Shown here piece by piece: positions 8,141 through 16,569 of a stretch of 55,688 bases of DNA; positions within the stretch are counted from its first letter, which is position 1, and each line of letters starts with the position of its first letter. Position numbers and translations under genes: made by a program. The DNA lies in contig NZ_JBEXCV010000049.1 in assembly GCF_040605455.1 (NCBI RefSeq), positions 1-55,688 on the forward strand. The letters run 5' to 3'. The notes beneath the pieces are model-generated. The model searched no databases. It was not told the DNA's origin and worked only from the letters and a program-made list of their open reading frames with translations. This stretch comes from Embleya sp040605455 (GTDB lineage: Bacteria; Actinomycetota; Actinomycetes; Streptomycetales; Streptomycetaceae).

Positions 8141-10663
8141 ATGCTCATCACTGCCCGGATGAGCGCTGCCTTCGCACCCGAGGGCAGGTCCGTGGCCGCC
8201 GCACGCTCGTTCGTCCGCAAGACGCTGAGCGACTGGGACGCCGGCGAGGTCGTGGACGACGCCGTGCTGCTGACCAGTGAGTTGGTCACCAATGCGATCG
8301 TGCACGCGGGCACCTCGGCCGAGGTCTCCTGCGTGCGCTACGACGGCGGCGTGCAGATCGAGGTCACCGACCACTACCCCAGCCGCGAGTTGCCCGAGCC
8401 CGTGACCGGGTTCGACGACGGCGACGAGAGCGGGCGCGGCCTGTTCCTGTCCGCGTCGCTGGCCTCCGCGTGGGGCGTGGAGTACGCCAAGAACGTCAAG
8501 CGCGTGTGGTTCCGGCTGGAACTGCCCGACCCGGTCTCGGCGACCAGCTCGGCGGGACCGCTGCTGCCGGCCAATGCGCTGCCCGACGCCTCGGTGCCGA
8601 TCGGCGTCGCCGTGCTGCATGCGGACTCCTCGCGCAAGGTGACGCACTGGAGCCCGGAGGCGGCCCGGCTGTTCGGCCTGAGCGACCACGAGGCGGTCGG
8701 CATGTCGCTGAACGACCTGGTCGCGTGGCCGCAGACGCCCGGCACCGAGCTGACCCTCGACGAGATGCTGGAGCTGTCCCGCTGGCAGGGCGGCTACGAC
8801 ATCCGCTCCGCCGACGGCATCGCCTCCCGGGTCTTCGCCTCGCACGTGCGGCTGCGCGATGCCGGCGGCGATCCGGCCCTGGTCGCGCTGCTGGTGCCCG
8901 CGCAGGCCCGAGCCGTGTTGGAGAACCGGGACGCGGCCCGCGCCAGGGCGGGCACCGCGGTGCCCGCGGACAGCGAGTGGGACGGCATCGACGGGCTGAG
9001 CCGGCTGGGCCTGGAGGACCTGTTGCAGCGCGCGGTCGAACGTGCCCGCGACCTGCTCGACGCGGACGCCGCGTTCGTCCTGCTGGCCACCGACGACGAG
9101 AGCGAGATGGAGGTGCGCGCCACCACGGGCCTGGCCGGCGCCGCACACCGGTTGTCCCGGGTGCCGGTGGAGACCTCGGTGGGCCGCTACGGCTCGGCCC
9201 GGATGCCGGCGGTGCACGAGGACCTGGAGGCCGGCCCCGAAGCGGTGCCGATCCTGCGGGACACCCGGATGCGCTCGGCGGTGACCGTCCCGCTCAAGGT
9301 GGAGGGGCGGCTGACCGGCACGCTCGGCGTCGCCTCCGAATCCGCCGCGCGCTTCGACAACGACGACGCGGCCCGGCTCCAGCGCGCCGCCGACCGGGTC
9401 TCGTTGACCGTGGAGAGCGCGCGCCTGTCCGAGTTGGAACGGGTTCGCCGAGGCTCCCTGTCCTTCCTCGCCGAGGCATCCGACCTGCTCGCGGGCACCC
9501 TCGACCCGGAAATGACGCTGGCGATGATCGCCCAGATCGTGGTGCCCCGGCTCGGCACCTGGTGCGCGGTGCACACCGGCGAGTCACACGCGCCGCTGCT
9601 GAGCGTGGTGTGGCACGCCGACGAGATGCGGATCGACGACCTGCGCGCGTTGCTGGACCGGGCCGAGCCGCCGCGTGCCCAGCCCACCCCTGGCGCGCGT
9701 CGCTGGCTGGGCCTGCGGCACCTGGACCCGGAGGTCGTCAGCGAGCACGCCGACCTGGTCACCGGCGAGGCGGTCACGCTGCCGCTGGTCGCCCGGGGTC
9801 GCGGCATCGGCATGCTGACCTTCGGCATCCTGGCCGGCGACCGCTTCCGGCGGGACACCCTGGAACTGGCCGAGGATCTGTCCCGCCGCGCCGCGCTGGC
9901 GATGGACAACGCCCGGCTGTACTCCGAGCGCAACTCGACCAGCCAGGCCCTCCAGCGCAGCCTGCTGCCGCCCGAACTGCCCAAGGTCCCGAACGTCGAC
10001 GTCGAGGTCGTCTACCAGGCCTCCGGCGAGGGCAACGAGGTCGGCGGCGACTTCTACGACCTGTTCACCATCGGCGACGACAAGTGGGGCTTCGCGATCG
10101 GTGACGTGTGCGGCACCGGCCCCGAGGCCGCCGCGGTCACCGGGCTGGCCCGGCAGGCCCTGCGGCTGCTGACCCGCGAGGGATTGTCGGTGCCGGCCGT
10201 CCTGCAACGGCTGAACACCGCGATCCTGGAGGAGGGGCCACGCAGCCGTTTCCTCACCCTGTTGCACGGCCACATCACCCCGCGCGAGGGCGGCGGCGTG
10301 CGACTGAGCCTGGTCTCCGCCGGGCACCCGCTCCCGCTGCGGCTGCGTCCCGACGGCACGGTCACCTCGGTGGCCACACCGCAGCCGCTGCTGGGCGTGT
10401 TGGACGAGGTCGACCTGGTACTGGAGACGGTCGACCTGGACCCGGGCGACGTGTTGGTCTGCGTCACCGACGGAGTCACCGAACGCCGCGAGGGCACCCG
10501 CATGCTCGGCGACGACGGTCTGGCCGAGGTGCTCTCCGGCTGCACCGGACTGACCGCGGGCGCGGTCGCGGCGCGGATCCACCGCGCGGTCGAACAGTTC
10601 GCCGAGGAGCAGGCCCGAGACGACATGGCGATCCTGGTCATGCGCGTCTCCAACGAAGACTGA
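8141..10663 (+). CDS. osaC: OsaC-type multidomain regulator: RsbW-like kinase, PAS, GAF, SpoIIE/PP2C phosphatase
   Basis: From the ATG at 8141 the protein has 840 residues. An RsbW-like HATPase domain (about 10-125) shows the N box SELVTNAIVHAG (E47, N51) and a GRGLFL glycine box. A PAS domain (about 150-240), a GAF domain (285-430), a second GAF-like region (439-590) and a SpoIIE/PP2C phosphatase domain (601-838) follow, the last with GGDFYD, GDVCGTG and DDMAIL metal-binding motifs. In-frame ATGs at 8111 and 8123 also exist; 8141 is preferred because AGGGA lies six bases upstream. In S. coelicolor OsaC (SCO5747) turns SigB activity down after osmotic stress by binding SigB through the kinase-like domain. 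Divergent from osaA. Confidence 0.9.
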   Translation: MLITARMSAAFAPEGRSVAAARSFVRKTLSDWDAGEVVDDAVLLTSELVTNAIVHAGTSAEVSCVRYDGGVQIEVTDHYPSRELPEPVTGFDDGDESGRGLFLSASLASAWGVEYAKNVKRVWFRLELPDPVSATSSAGPLLPANALPDASVPIGVAVLHADSSRKVTHWSPEAARLFGLSDHEAVGMSLNDLVAWPQTPGTELTLDEMLELSRWQGGYDIRSADGIASRVFASHVRLRDAGGDPALVALLVPAQARAVLENRDAARARAGTAVPADSEWDGIDGLSRLGLEDLLQRAVERARDLLDADAAFVLLATDDESEMEVRATTGLAGAAHRLSRVPVETSVGRYGSARMPAVHEDLEAGPEAVPILRDTRMRSAVTVPLKVEGRLTGTLGVASESAARFDNDDAARLQRAADRVSLTVESARLSELERVRRGSLSFLAEASDLLAGTLDPEMTLAMIAQIVVPRLGTWCAVHTGESHAPLLSVVWHADEMRIDDLRALLDRAEPPRAQPTPGARRWLGLRHLDPEVVSEHADLVTGEAVTLPLVARGRGIGMLTFGILAGDRFRRDTLELAEDLSRRAALAMDNARLYSERNSTSQALQRSLLPPELPKVPNVDVEVVYQASGEGNEVGGDFYDLFTIGDDKWGFAIGDVCGTGPEAAAVTGLARQALRLLTREGLSVPAVLQRLNTAILEEGPRSRFLTLLHGHITPREGGGVRLSLVSAGHPLPLRLRPDGTVTSVATPQPLLGVLDEVDLVLETVDLDPGDVLVCVTDGVTERREGTRMLGDDGLAEVLSGCTGLTAGAVAARIHRAVEQFAEEQARDDMAILVMRVSNED

Positions 10664-10729
10664 CCGGGCGCGATCCAACGGGGTCGGCGGTTCGGACCCG
10701 AGCAACTCCGGCCCGAGCAACCAGGCCGG

Positions 10730-10805
10730 AGCGGCTCGGGAACCGGGCGCCCTCAGCTCTGGCAACCCGGGACCAAGCGGCTCGCGAACCGAGTGCCCTC
10801 GGCTC
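10730..10805. repeat. Pair of 30-bp imperfect direct repeats downstream of osaC
   Basis: AGCGGCTCGGGAACCGGGCG (start of the copy at 10730-10759) recurs with a few changes at 10776-10805, a 46-bp period. The 269-base gap 10664-10932 otherwise contains only the hairpin at 10827-10869 and no gene. Confidence 0.6.
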
Positions 10806-10826
10806 GGGCCGCTTGCGCCCGCGAGG

Positions 10827-10869
10827 CCCGCCGGCAGCCCACCGGCCCGAGTCCTCGGTGGCCGGCGGG
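10827..10869. terminator. Hairpin between convergent osaC and the acetyltransferase
   Basis: CCCGCCGGC (10827-10835) pairs with GCCGGCGGG (10861-10869), and an inner CCACCG/CGGTGG extends the stem across a small bulge. It lies between convergent genes and may stop transcription from both sides. Confidence 0.6.
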
Positions 10870-10932
10870 TCGGTTCATCCGGCCCCGGGCGGTCCCCCGA
10901 GTTCGTCTTGGACCGGGTGCGCCGTGCCTGGC

Positions 10933-11454
10933 TCAGTCGGCGGGCGCGTCAAGGCCCACCGTCGACCAGCGCCGTTCGTCCTCCTGCCAGGCCTCGGTCG
11001 GACGCAGGCCCGCGGCCCTCGCGACGCCCGCGGAGGCGAGGTTGTCCGGGTGGATGTGCGCGCGGATCTCCTCGACGCCATGTGCGCACAACCACGCCAC
11101 CCATCCGGTCGCCGCCTCCTTCGCGATGCCCGATCCCTGCCACGCGCCGCCCACGACCCACGCCACCTCGGCGACCGGGCCGGGACCGACCGTGGCCTGC
11201 ACCGTGCCCACCAACCGCTCCTGCGCACGCAGTCGGATGACCCGGTTCAACCAGGCCACCTCCGGATCCGGCGACCCCTTCGCCCAGCGCGTGTAGCGGG
11301 CCCGCAGCGCCGTCAGGTCCTCCGGCTCACCACCGATGAAGGTGTACAGCGCCGGATCACCCAGCACCTCGGCCATCTCCTCGGCGTGCTCGACCCCGAC
11401 CGGGATCAGGTCGAGGCGATCGGTGCGCACCCACGCCGTCTCGTTCACGTTCAT
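10933..11454 (-). CDS. GNAT acetyltransferase (RimJ/RimL-like)
   Basis: A 173-residue single-domain protein. The N-terminal TDRLDLIPV strand is typical of RimJ/RimL-type acetyltransferases that modify protein N-termini or small molecules using acetyl-CoA. The acetyl-CoA loop region reads WQGSGIAKEAATGWVAW, and the C-terminal half carries the usual HPDNLASAGVARAAGL helix-strand pattern. It starts 18 bases after the AbiEi-like gene stops, on the same strand, so the two are probably co-transcribed. No strong ribosome binding site is visible. The substrate cannot be predicted. Confidence 0.8.
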   Translation of the reverse strand: MNVNETAWVRTDRLDLIPVGVEHAEEMAEVLGDPALYTFIGGEPEDLTALRARYTRWAKGSPDPEVAWLNRVIRLRAQERLVGTVQATVGPGPVAEVAWVVGGAWQGSGIAKEAATGWVAWLCAHGVEEIRAHIHPDNLASAGVARAAGLRPTEAWQEDERRWSTVGLDAPAD

Positions 11455-11472
11455 CGCGGCAGCATGCCGGCG

Positions 11473-12393
11473 TCACGCGGCGATGTCGCCGACATATTGC
11501 CGCTCGCGCAGCCGCAGCTCGGACCCGATCCGGGCAACGGTGGCCGGTGCGTCCTCGCGCGCCTGCGCCGTCGGACAGTCCAGCACCCACCAGCCCTGCC
11601 CACCGATGCTCCGCGACCGCGCCCGGACCCACTGCCGGTCCGCCGTCAGCTCCACCCCGACCCGCAACCGCGGCCAGGCCAACGCGAAGCGGTGCAGGAT
11701 CCGGCCGAACGCCGAGCGAATCTCCCACCCGACCTCGGCCGCCGGCAGCCCGGCGCCGAGCAGCGCCAGCCGCAGTCGGGTCTCGTCCTCGCTCGCACTG
11801 CGCCCGTCCGCGAGCCGCACCGCCTCGGCAAGCCGGTGCCGACCCGGGTGACCGGCATAGCGCTCCGCCAGGCCGGCCCACGCGCCGGCCGGAACCAGAC
11901 CGGCCCGCAGGAAGCCGTCCAGCACCACCACACCGGCGTCCCGGTCCGAGGTCCGAACCAGGTCGGCCGCCGTGCGGATCGGCGAGGTGACCGGGATCCC
12001 GCTCAGCCGCACCACCTCCCCGGGCGCCAGCGCCATGACCCGGGCCCGGCAGTCGTGCCGGCGGGGCAGCACCGCCCCCACCGGCACGACCACCTCGACC
12101 GGTGCCGTGCGCCGAGCCCCGTCCCGGGGATCCGCCGGCACGCGCACGCCGTGCAACCTCGCCGCGGTGCGCCCACAGACCACGGCCCCGCGGGGCAGCA
12201 CCATGACCGCAGCCCGGGCCCGCACCACCGGCGTGTCCACAACGTGCGCGCCCACGTAGACCCCGTGTATGACCCGACGCACGTCGCCGTCCCGCACCAG
12301 GCGTCGGACGACCGACCGGCCGACCCCGTGACGGGCGGCGACGGCGAGGGTGAAGGGCCGGGACAGCAAAGCGGAAAGGTCGGTCGGCGTCAT
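11473..12393 (-). CDS. AbiEi-like winged-helix protein with C-terminal DUF559/Vsr-like domain
   Basis: This 306-residue protein has an N-terminal winged-helix region of the AbiEi antitoxin type (about 1-60), a middle domain, and a C-terminal region resembling DUF559 (Vsr/restriction-endonuclease fold). The C-terminal part keeps SEDETRLRLALLGAGLP and LAWPRLRVGVE. However, the acidic residue that usually precedes LAWP is replaced (HRFALAWP), and the usual VEYDG motif reads VELTADR, so nuclease activity is doubtful. No AbiEii-type nucleotidyltransferase toxin lies next to it, so it is a solo member of this common actinobacterial family. It overlaps nothing, precedes the acetyltransferase gene, and lacks a clear ribosome binding site. 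Function unknown; regulation by self-binding is possible. Confidence 0.7.
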   Translation of the reverse strand: MTPTDLSALLSRPFTLAVAARHGVGRSVVRRLVRDGDVRRVIHGVYVGAHVVDTPVVRARAAVMVLPRGAVVCGRTAARLHGVRVPADPRDGARRTAPVEVVVPVGAVLPRRHDCRARVMALAPGEVVRLSGIPVTSPIRTAADLVRTSDRDAGVVVLDGFLRAGLVPAGAWAGLAERYAGHPGRHRLAEAVRLADGRSASEDETRLRLALLGAGLPAAEVGWEIRSAFGRILHRFALAWPRLRVGVELTADRQWVRARSRSIGGQGWWVLDCPTAQAREDAPATVARIGSELRLRERQYVGDIAA

Positions 12394-12452
12394 GCGGGTC
12401 AGTGTGCGCGCGTCCCCTCCGCGCGTGCCGCCCGTCGTCCACAGCCCCCGGG

Positions 12453-12471
12453 ATGGGTGTGACCATCACAC
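12453..12471. promoter_or_regulatory. Perfect 8-bp inverted repeat upstream of the AbiEi-like gene
   Basis: GGGTGTGA, a three-base loop and TCACACCC form a perfect hairpin 60 bases upstream of the AbiEi-like start and about 100 bases past the stop of the peptidoglycan-binding gene. It could be an operator for the winged-helix protein or a terminator; no T tract follows. Confidence 0.5.
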
Positions 12472-12572
12472 CCGGCCTGTGCACACCGCGTGACCCGAAC
12501 CGCCCCCTCGATCCGGTTCCCGGCCGACCCGCCGACGCCCTTCGCCCCACCGCCCGACCCCGCCCGCCGTGC

Positions 12573-13121
12573 TCAGCCGGGGTCGACCGCCTGCTCCGCC
12601 TTCTTCCCACATCCCTTCTTCGCGCGGTAGAGCACCTTCCAGGTGGCCGCGTCCGTGACCCCCGACGGTTCGAGGCCGTTGCACTTCTGCACCCACCGGA
12701 CCCCGTCCGCGGTGGCCGCGTCGAACACACCGTTCGCCGGCAGCTCCCCGGGGGCACCGGACCTCGTGTCGACCAGGCACTGCACCTGGGCGACCGCGTC
12801 GTCCCGATCCCCCTCACGCAGCTCCGGCCGGTTCTCCTTGGCCACGTGATCGCAGCGCGAGGCGGCCGCCGCCGGCGACCCGGGGGCCGTCATCCCCGTG
12901 CCCAGACCCAGCGCCGCACACGAGGTCAGCGCGATCGCCGCAGCCCGCCCCCGACGCCGCTGCCGCTGCCCGGGCCGGGCCTCGGGCGGTCGAGGTGCCG
13001 GCGGAATCGGCGGGGTCGGCGGGGTCGGCGGCGGCGCACCCCGCCGCGGGCCACCGCAGCGCCGGTCCCGCCGTACCGCGTCCAGTCCCGCGTTAAGTCC
13101 CGCGTTGAGTTCCGCGTCCAT
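12573..13121 (-). CDS. Membrane-anchored or secreted peptidoglycan-binding-domain protein
   Basis: A 182-residue protein. The first 62 residues are Arg/Pro-rich and probably cytoplasmic. A short hydrophobic stretch follows (AAAIALTSCAALGLGTGM, about 61-78), with AAAA near residue 85 as a possible signal-peptidase site. The exported part (about 90-175) has the peptidoglycan-binding type 1 pattern: DDAVAQVQCLV, NGVFDAATADGVRWVQKCNGL and GVTDAATWKVL, with three Cys residues that could form a disulphide. The ATG at 13121 has AGGAG five bases upstream. The domain binds cell-wall peptide or glycan; no catalytic domain is present. The long Pro-rich pre-signal segment is unusual. Confidence 0.7.
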   Translation of the reverse strand: MDAELNAGLNAGLDAVRRDRRCGGPRRGAPPPTPPTPPIPPAPRPPEARPGQRQRRRGRAAAIALTSCAALGLGTGMTAPGSPAAAASRCDHVAKENRPELREGDRDDAVAQVQCLVDTRSGAPGELPANGVFDAATADGVRWVQKCNGLEPSGVTDAATWKVLYRAKKGCGKKAEQAVDPG

Positions 13122-13451
13122 CTCTGCTCCTGACTGCCGATCCTGTCGACCGTGTCGACCTGTCCAGCGCCCGAAGGGCCGAGCGCCCTCCGAACACGAC
13201 CGACGTTAGGAGCCGGCGGCCACGCCACCGAGAGGTACGAAAACCCGACTTTCAGACCACGGAATCGCCGAAAACCCCCCGATTCCCGCCCGCGGCACAT
13301 CCGCCCCACTCCCGAACCGCACCCGATTCCCACCCACTGCGCACCGATTCCGGCGCTCCCCACCGAAGTCCGCACCCGCCATCCCCACCCCGAGCCCGCG
13401 CCACCTCGCACATTCGGTCGAGAACACGCCGCCGCCCTCGACCGCAAATGC

Positions 13452-13490
13452 CACAGGGCCCGCTACGAAGAATGCGTAGCGGGCCCTGTG
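13452..13490. terminator. Strong terminator of rnj
   Basis: A perfect 16-bp stem (CACAGGGCCCGCTACG at 13452-13467 against 13475-13490) with a seven-base loop lies 18 bases past the RNase J stop. The rest of the 387-base gap 13122-13508 shows no gene and is somewhat A-rich; it should contain the promoter of the peptidoglycan-binding gene. Confidence 0.85.
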
Positions 13491-13508
13491 CGCGTCGTCG
13501 ACGAGGTA

Positions 13509-15197
13509 TCAGACCTCCACGACCACCGGCAGAATCATCGGCCGGCGCCGATAGGTGTCGGACACCCACTTGCCCACGATCCGGCGCACCTGCTGCTGCA
13601 GTTGATAAGGCTCCGCCACGCCGTCGGCGGCCGCCTTCTGCAGCATCTCCTCGATCTTGGGGACCACCGCGTCGAACCGGGCGTCGTCGATGCCCGATCC
13701 ACGTGCCGTGATCGTCGGTCCGCCGACCACCTTGCCGGAGGAGGAGTCCACAGCGAGGAACACGGACACGAAGCCCTCCTCGCCCAGAATGCGGCGATCC
13801 TTGAGCGAGGACTCGGTCACGTCGCCCACGGACAAACCGTCCACATAGACGTATCCGGCCTGCACCTTGCCGGTGATCTTGGCCACGCCGTTGACCAGGT
13901 CGACGGTGAGACCGTCCTCGGCGAGCACCACCCGGTCCTTGCGCACCCCGGTCTTGATGCCCAGGTCGGCGGCGGCGCGCAGATGGCGCCACTCGCCGTG
14001 CACCGGCATCAGGTTGCGCGGCCGGGTGAGGTTGAAGAAGTACAACAGTTCACCGGCCGAGGCGTGGCCGGAGACGTGCACCTTGGCATTGCCCTTGTGC
14101 ACGACCTTGGCGCCCCAACGGGTCAGCCCGTTGATCACCCGATAGACCGAGGTCTCGTTGCCCGGGATCAGCGAGGACGCGAGCACCACGGTGTCGCCCT
14201 CGACGATCCGGATCTGCTGGTGCGAGCGGTTGGCCATCCGCGACAGCGCCGCCATCGGCTCGCCCTGCGAGCCGGTACACACGAGCACGACCTCGTCCGG
14301 CGGCAGGTCGTCCAACGTCTTGACGTCCACGACCAGCCCGGCCGGAATCTTCAGATAGCCGAGCTCCCCGGCGATCTTCATGTTGCGCACCATCGAGCGG
14401 CCGACGAAGGCGACCTTGCGCTCGTAGGCGTACGCGGTGTCCAGCACCTGCTGGATGCGGTGCACGTGGCTGGCGAAGCTGGCCACGATGATCCGCTGGT
14501 CGGCGTCTGCGAAGACCCGGTCCAGCACACCGGCGATGTCCCGCTCGGCCGGGATGAAGCCGGGCACCTCGGCGTTCGTGGAGTCCACGAGCAGCAGGTC
14601 GATGCCCTCGGTGCCCAGGCGCGCGAACGCCGGCAGGTCGGTCAGCCGGTTGTCCAGCGGCAACTGGTCCATCTTGAAGTCGCCGGTGTGCACGACGGTG
14701 CCGGCCTCGGTGCGGATGGCCAGCGCGAGCGCGTCGGGAATCGAGTGGTTCACCGAGATGAACTCGCACTCGAACGGACCGAGCCGCTCGATGTCGCCTT
14801 CCTTGACCTCCAGCGTGTACGGCCGGATGCGGTGCTCGGTGAGCTTGGCCTCGATGAACGCGAGGGTCAGCTTCGACCCGATCAGCGGAATGTCGGCCTT
14901 CTCGCGGAGCAGATACGGGACCGCACCGATGTGGTCCTCGTGCCCGTGCGTCAGGACGATCGCCTCGATGTCGTCGAGGCGATCCCGAATCGAGCTGAAG
15001 TCCGGCAGGATGAGGTCGACTCCGGGCTGCTCCTCCTCGGGGAACAGCACCCCACAGTCGACGATCAACAGCCGGCCGTCGAACTCGAAGACGGTCATGT
15101 TTCGGCCGATTTCCCCGAGACCACCCAGCGGGGTGATCCGAAGGCCGCCCTTGGGCAGCGCCGGCGGCGGGCCGAATTCGGGATGGGGATGGCTCAA
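13509..15197 (-). CDS. rnj: Ribonuclease J
   Basis: This 562-residue protein is full length for actinobacterial RNase J. The metallo-beta-lactamase motif THGHEDHIG gives zinc ligands H84, H86, D88 and H89, followed by the beta-CASP domain and a C-terminal domain. It has 5'-to-3' exonuclease and endonuclease activity in mRNA decay and rRNA maturation in the cytoplasm. The start is TTG (complement of 15195-15197) with AGGAG eight bases upstream. It sits downstream of dapA, as in S. coelicolor (SCO5745), with its own terminator behind it and the dapA hairpin ahead, so it probably has its own promoter in 15198-15272. Confidence 0.95.
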   Translation of the reverse strand: MSHPHPEFGPPPALPKGGLRITPLGGLGEIGRNMTVFEFDGRLLIVDCGVLFPEEEQPGVDLILPDFSSIRDRLDDIEAIVLTHGHEDHIGAVPYLLREKADIPLIGSKLTLAFIEAKLTEHRIRPYTLEVKEGDIERLGPFECEFISVNHSIPDALALAIRTEAGTVVHTGDFKMDQLPLDNRLTDLPAFARLGTEGIDLLLVDSTNAEVPGFIPAERDIAGVLDRVFADADQRIIVASFASHVHRIQQVLDTAYAYERKVAFVGRSMVRNMKIAGELGYLKIPAGLVVDVKTLDDLPPDEVVLVCTGSQGEPMAALSRMANRSHQQIRIVEGDTVVLASSLIPGNETSVYRVINGLTRWGAKVVHKGNAKVHVSGHASAGELLYFFNLTRPRNLMPVHGEWRHLRAAADLGIKTGVRKDRVVLAEDGLTVDLVNGVAKITGKVQAGYVYVDGLSVGDVTESSLKDRRILGEEGFVSVFLAVDSSSGKVVGGPTITARGSGIDDARFDAVVPKIEEMLQKAAADGVAEPYQLQQQVRRIVGKWVSDTYRRRPMILPVVVEV

Positions 15198-15272
15198 GTT
15201 CTCTCCTCGCCACGTGCCGCCGCCCGGCCGTCCTGGACGGTCGTACGGGGACGCGCAAAAGCTCGTGTTCGG

Positions 15273-15299
15273 CCCGGGCGGGTGTGGTACCCGCCCGGG
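15273..15299. terminator. Terminator of dapA
   Basis: CCCGGGCGGGT (15273-15283), a five-base loop and ACCCGCCCGGG (15289-15299) form a perfect 11-bp hairpin 23 bases past the dapA stop. Confidence 0.8.
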
Positions 15300-15322
15300 G
15301 CACTACTTACAGATATTCCTGT

Positions 15323-16222
15323 TTACAGCTCTACCCCACCTGCCGAGAGATCCTGCCTCAGCTGCGCGATCTGGGCCTTCGTGGCCTCGATCAGCGGCAG
15401 CCGCAGCGGCCCGGCGGGCAGGCCCTGCAATCCCAGAGCGGCCTTGGTGAGGATCACGCCCTGGGTACGAAAAATGCCGGTGTACACCGGAAGAAGACGC
15501 TGGTGGATCTCGCGCGCCTTGGCGACGTCGCCGCCCACGTAGGCGTCGATCATCGCGCGGAGCTCCGCCGACACGAGGTGCCCGACCACGCTCACCACAC
15601 CGACCGCGCCGATGGACAGGAGCGGCAGGTTCAGCATGTCCTCACCGCTGTAGTACACCATGTCGGTGCGCGCCATGACCCAGCTCGCGGACGCGAGGTC
15701 GCCCTTGGCGTCCTTGTTCGCGACGATCCTGGGGTGCTCGGCGAGCCGGACCAGGGTCTCGGTCTCGACCGGTACGGCGCTGCGACCGGGGATGTCGTAC
15801 AGCATCACCGGCAGCTCGGCGGCGTCGGCGACGGCGGAGAAGTGCCGGTACAGGCCCTCCTGCGGAGGCTTGTTGTAGTACGGGGTGACCACGAGCAGAC
15901 CGTGTGCGCCGGCGGCCTGCGCCTGCCGGGCCAGCTCGACCGAGTGCCGGGTGTCGTTGGTGCCGACTCCGGCGACCACGAACGCGCGATCGCCCACGGC
16001 CTCCAGCACCGCCCGGACCAGCTGCTCTTTCTCCGCGTCGCTCGTGGTCGGCGACTCGCCGGTGGTGCCGTTGACGACGAGTCCGTCGTTGCCGGCGTCG
16101 ACAAGATGGGAGGCCAGGCGCTGGGCGCCGGGAAGGTCGAGCGCACCGTCGGCCGTGAAGGGGGTCACCATCGCGGTGAGGACCCGGCCGAAGGGGGTCT
16201 GGGGGGTAGACGTCGGAGCCAT
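15323..16222 (-). CDS. dapA: 4-hydroxy-tetrahydrodipicolinate synthase
   Basis: A 299-residue class I aldolase-type lyase that condenses pyruvate with aspartate semialdehyde at the lysine/diaminopimelate branch point. Visible catalytic residues are K170 (Schiff base, in VANKDAKG), Y142 (LYDIPGRS) and T53-T54 in NGTTGESPT. The length is normal. The ATG at 16222 lacks a Shine-Dalgarno sequence, but TACGGT lies 9-14 bases upstream and could be a -10 element, so the mRNA may be leaderless. It lies between thyX and rnj, as in Streptomyces, while the second pathway enzyme dapB sits about 4 kb away. Confidence 0.95.
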   Translation of the reverse strand: MAPTSTPQTPFGRVLTAMVTPFTADGALDLPGAQRLASHLVDAGNDGLVVNGTTGESPTTSDAEKEQLVRAVLEAVGDRAFVVAGVGTNDTRHSVELARQAQAAGAHGLLVVTPYYNKPPQEGLYRHFSAVADAAELPVMLYDIPGRSAVPVETETLVRLAEHPRIVANKDAKGDLASASWVMARTDMVYYSGEDMLNLPLLSIGAVGVVSVVGHLVSAELRAMIDAYVGGDVAKAREIHQRLLPVYTGIFRTQGVILTKAALGLQGLPAGPLRLPLIEATKAQIAQLRQDLSAGGVEL

Positions 16223-16277
16223 GGCCCAAACCGTACCGGGCGCACACCTGACCTGCGGGTAGCACCCGCCCTATGAG

Positions 16278-16313
16278 ACTTCGACCGGCACTTCGACCGG
16301 CACGTCGACCGCG
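16278..16313. repeat. 12-bp tandem repeats upstream of dapA
   Basis: ACTTCGACCGGC occurs at 16278-16289 and 16290-16301, with a variant at 16302-16313 and a fragment after it. A small hairpin, GCGGGT-AGC-ACCCGC (16255-16269), lies between the repeat and dapA. No gene is supported in 16223-16569. Confidence 0.6.
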
Positions 16314-16419
16314 ACTTCGCGCACGCATTCCCCGAGACTTCGCCGGCCCCGCGCGCGGTGGTCCGGGTGCCGGCCGCACGCGCGCGGCGGCACGAGAGCC
16401 GCCACAAAAGTCGACACAA

Positions 16420-16475
16420 AAGAAAGGACCAGACGCTGCCCGCTCGGGGGTTCGAGCAGCGTCTGATCCCTTTCA
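16420..16475. terminator. Rho-independent terminator of thyX
   Basis: CAGACGCTGC (16430-16439) pairs perfectly with GCAGCGTCTG (16456-16465). On the minus strand the hairpin is followed by a T-rich run (TTTCTTTTGT), which is unusual in this GC-rich genome and makes it a textbook terminator about 105 bases past the thyX stop. Confidence 0.85.
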
Positions 16476-16569
16476 GTATCGACCATTGATGGCGAAACCT
16501 TAGGGATTCGGGCGAAAAATTTCCGATGTCACCCTATGTGCCGATTTGACCACTCGGACGGGTCAATAC

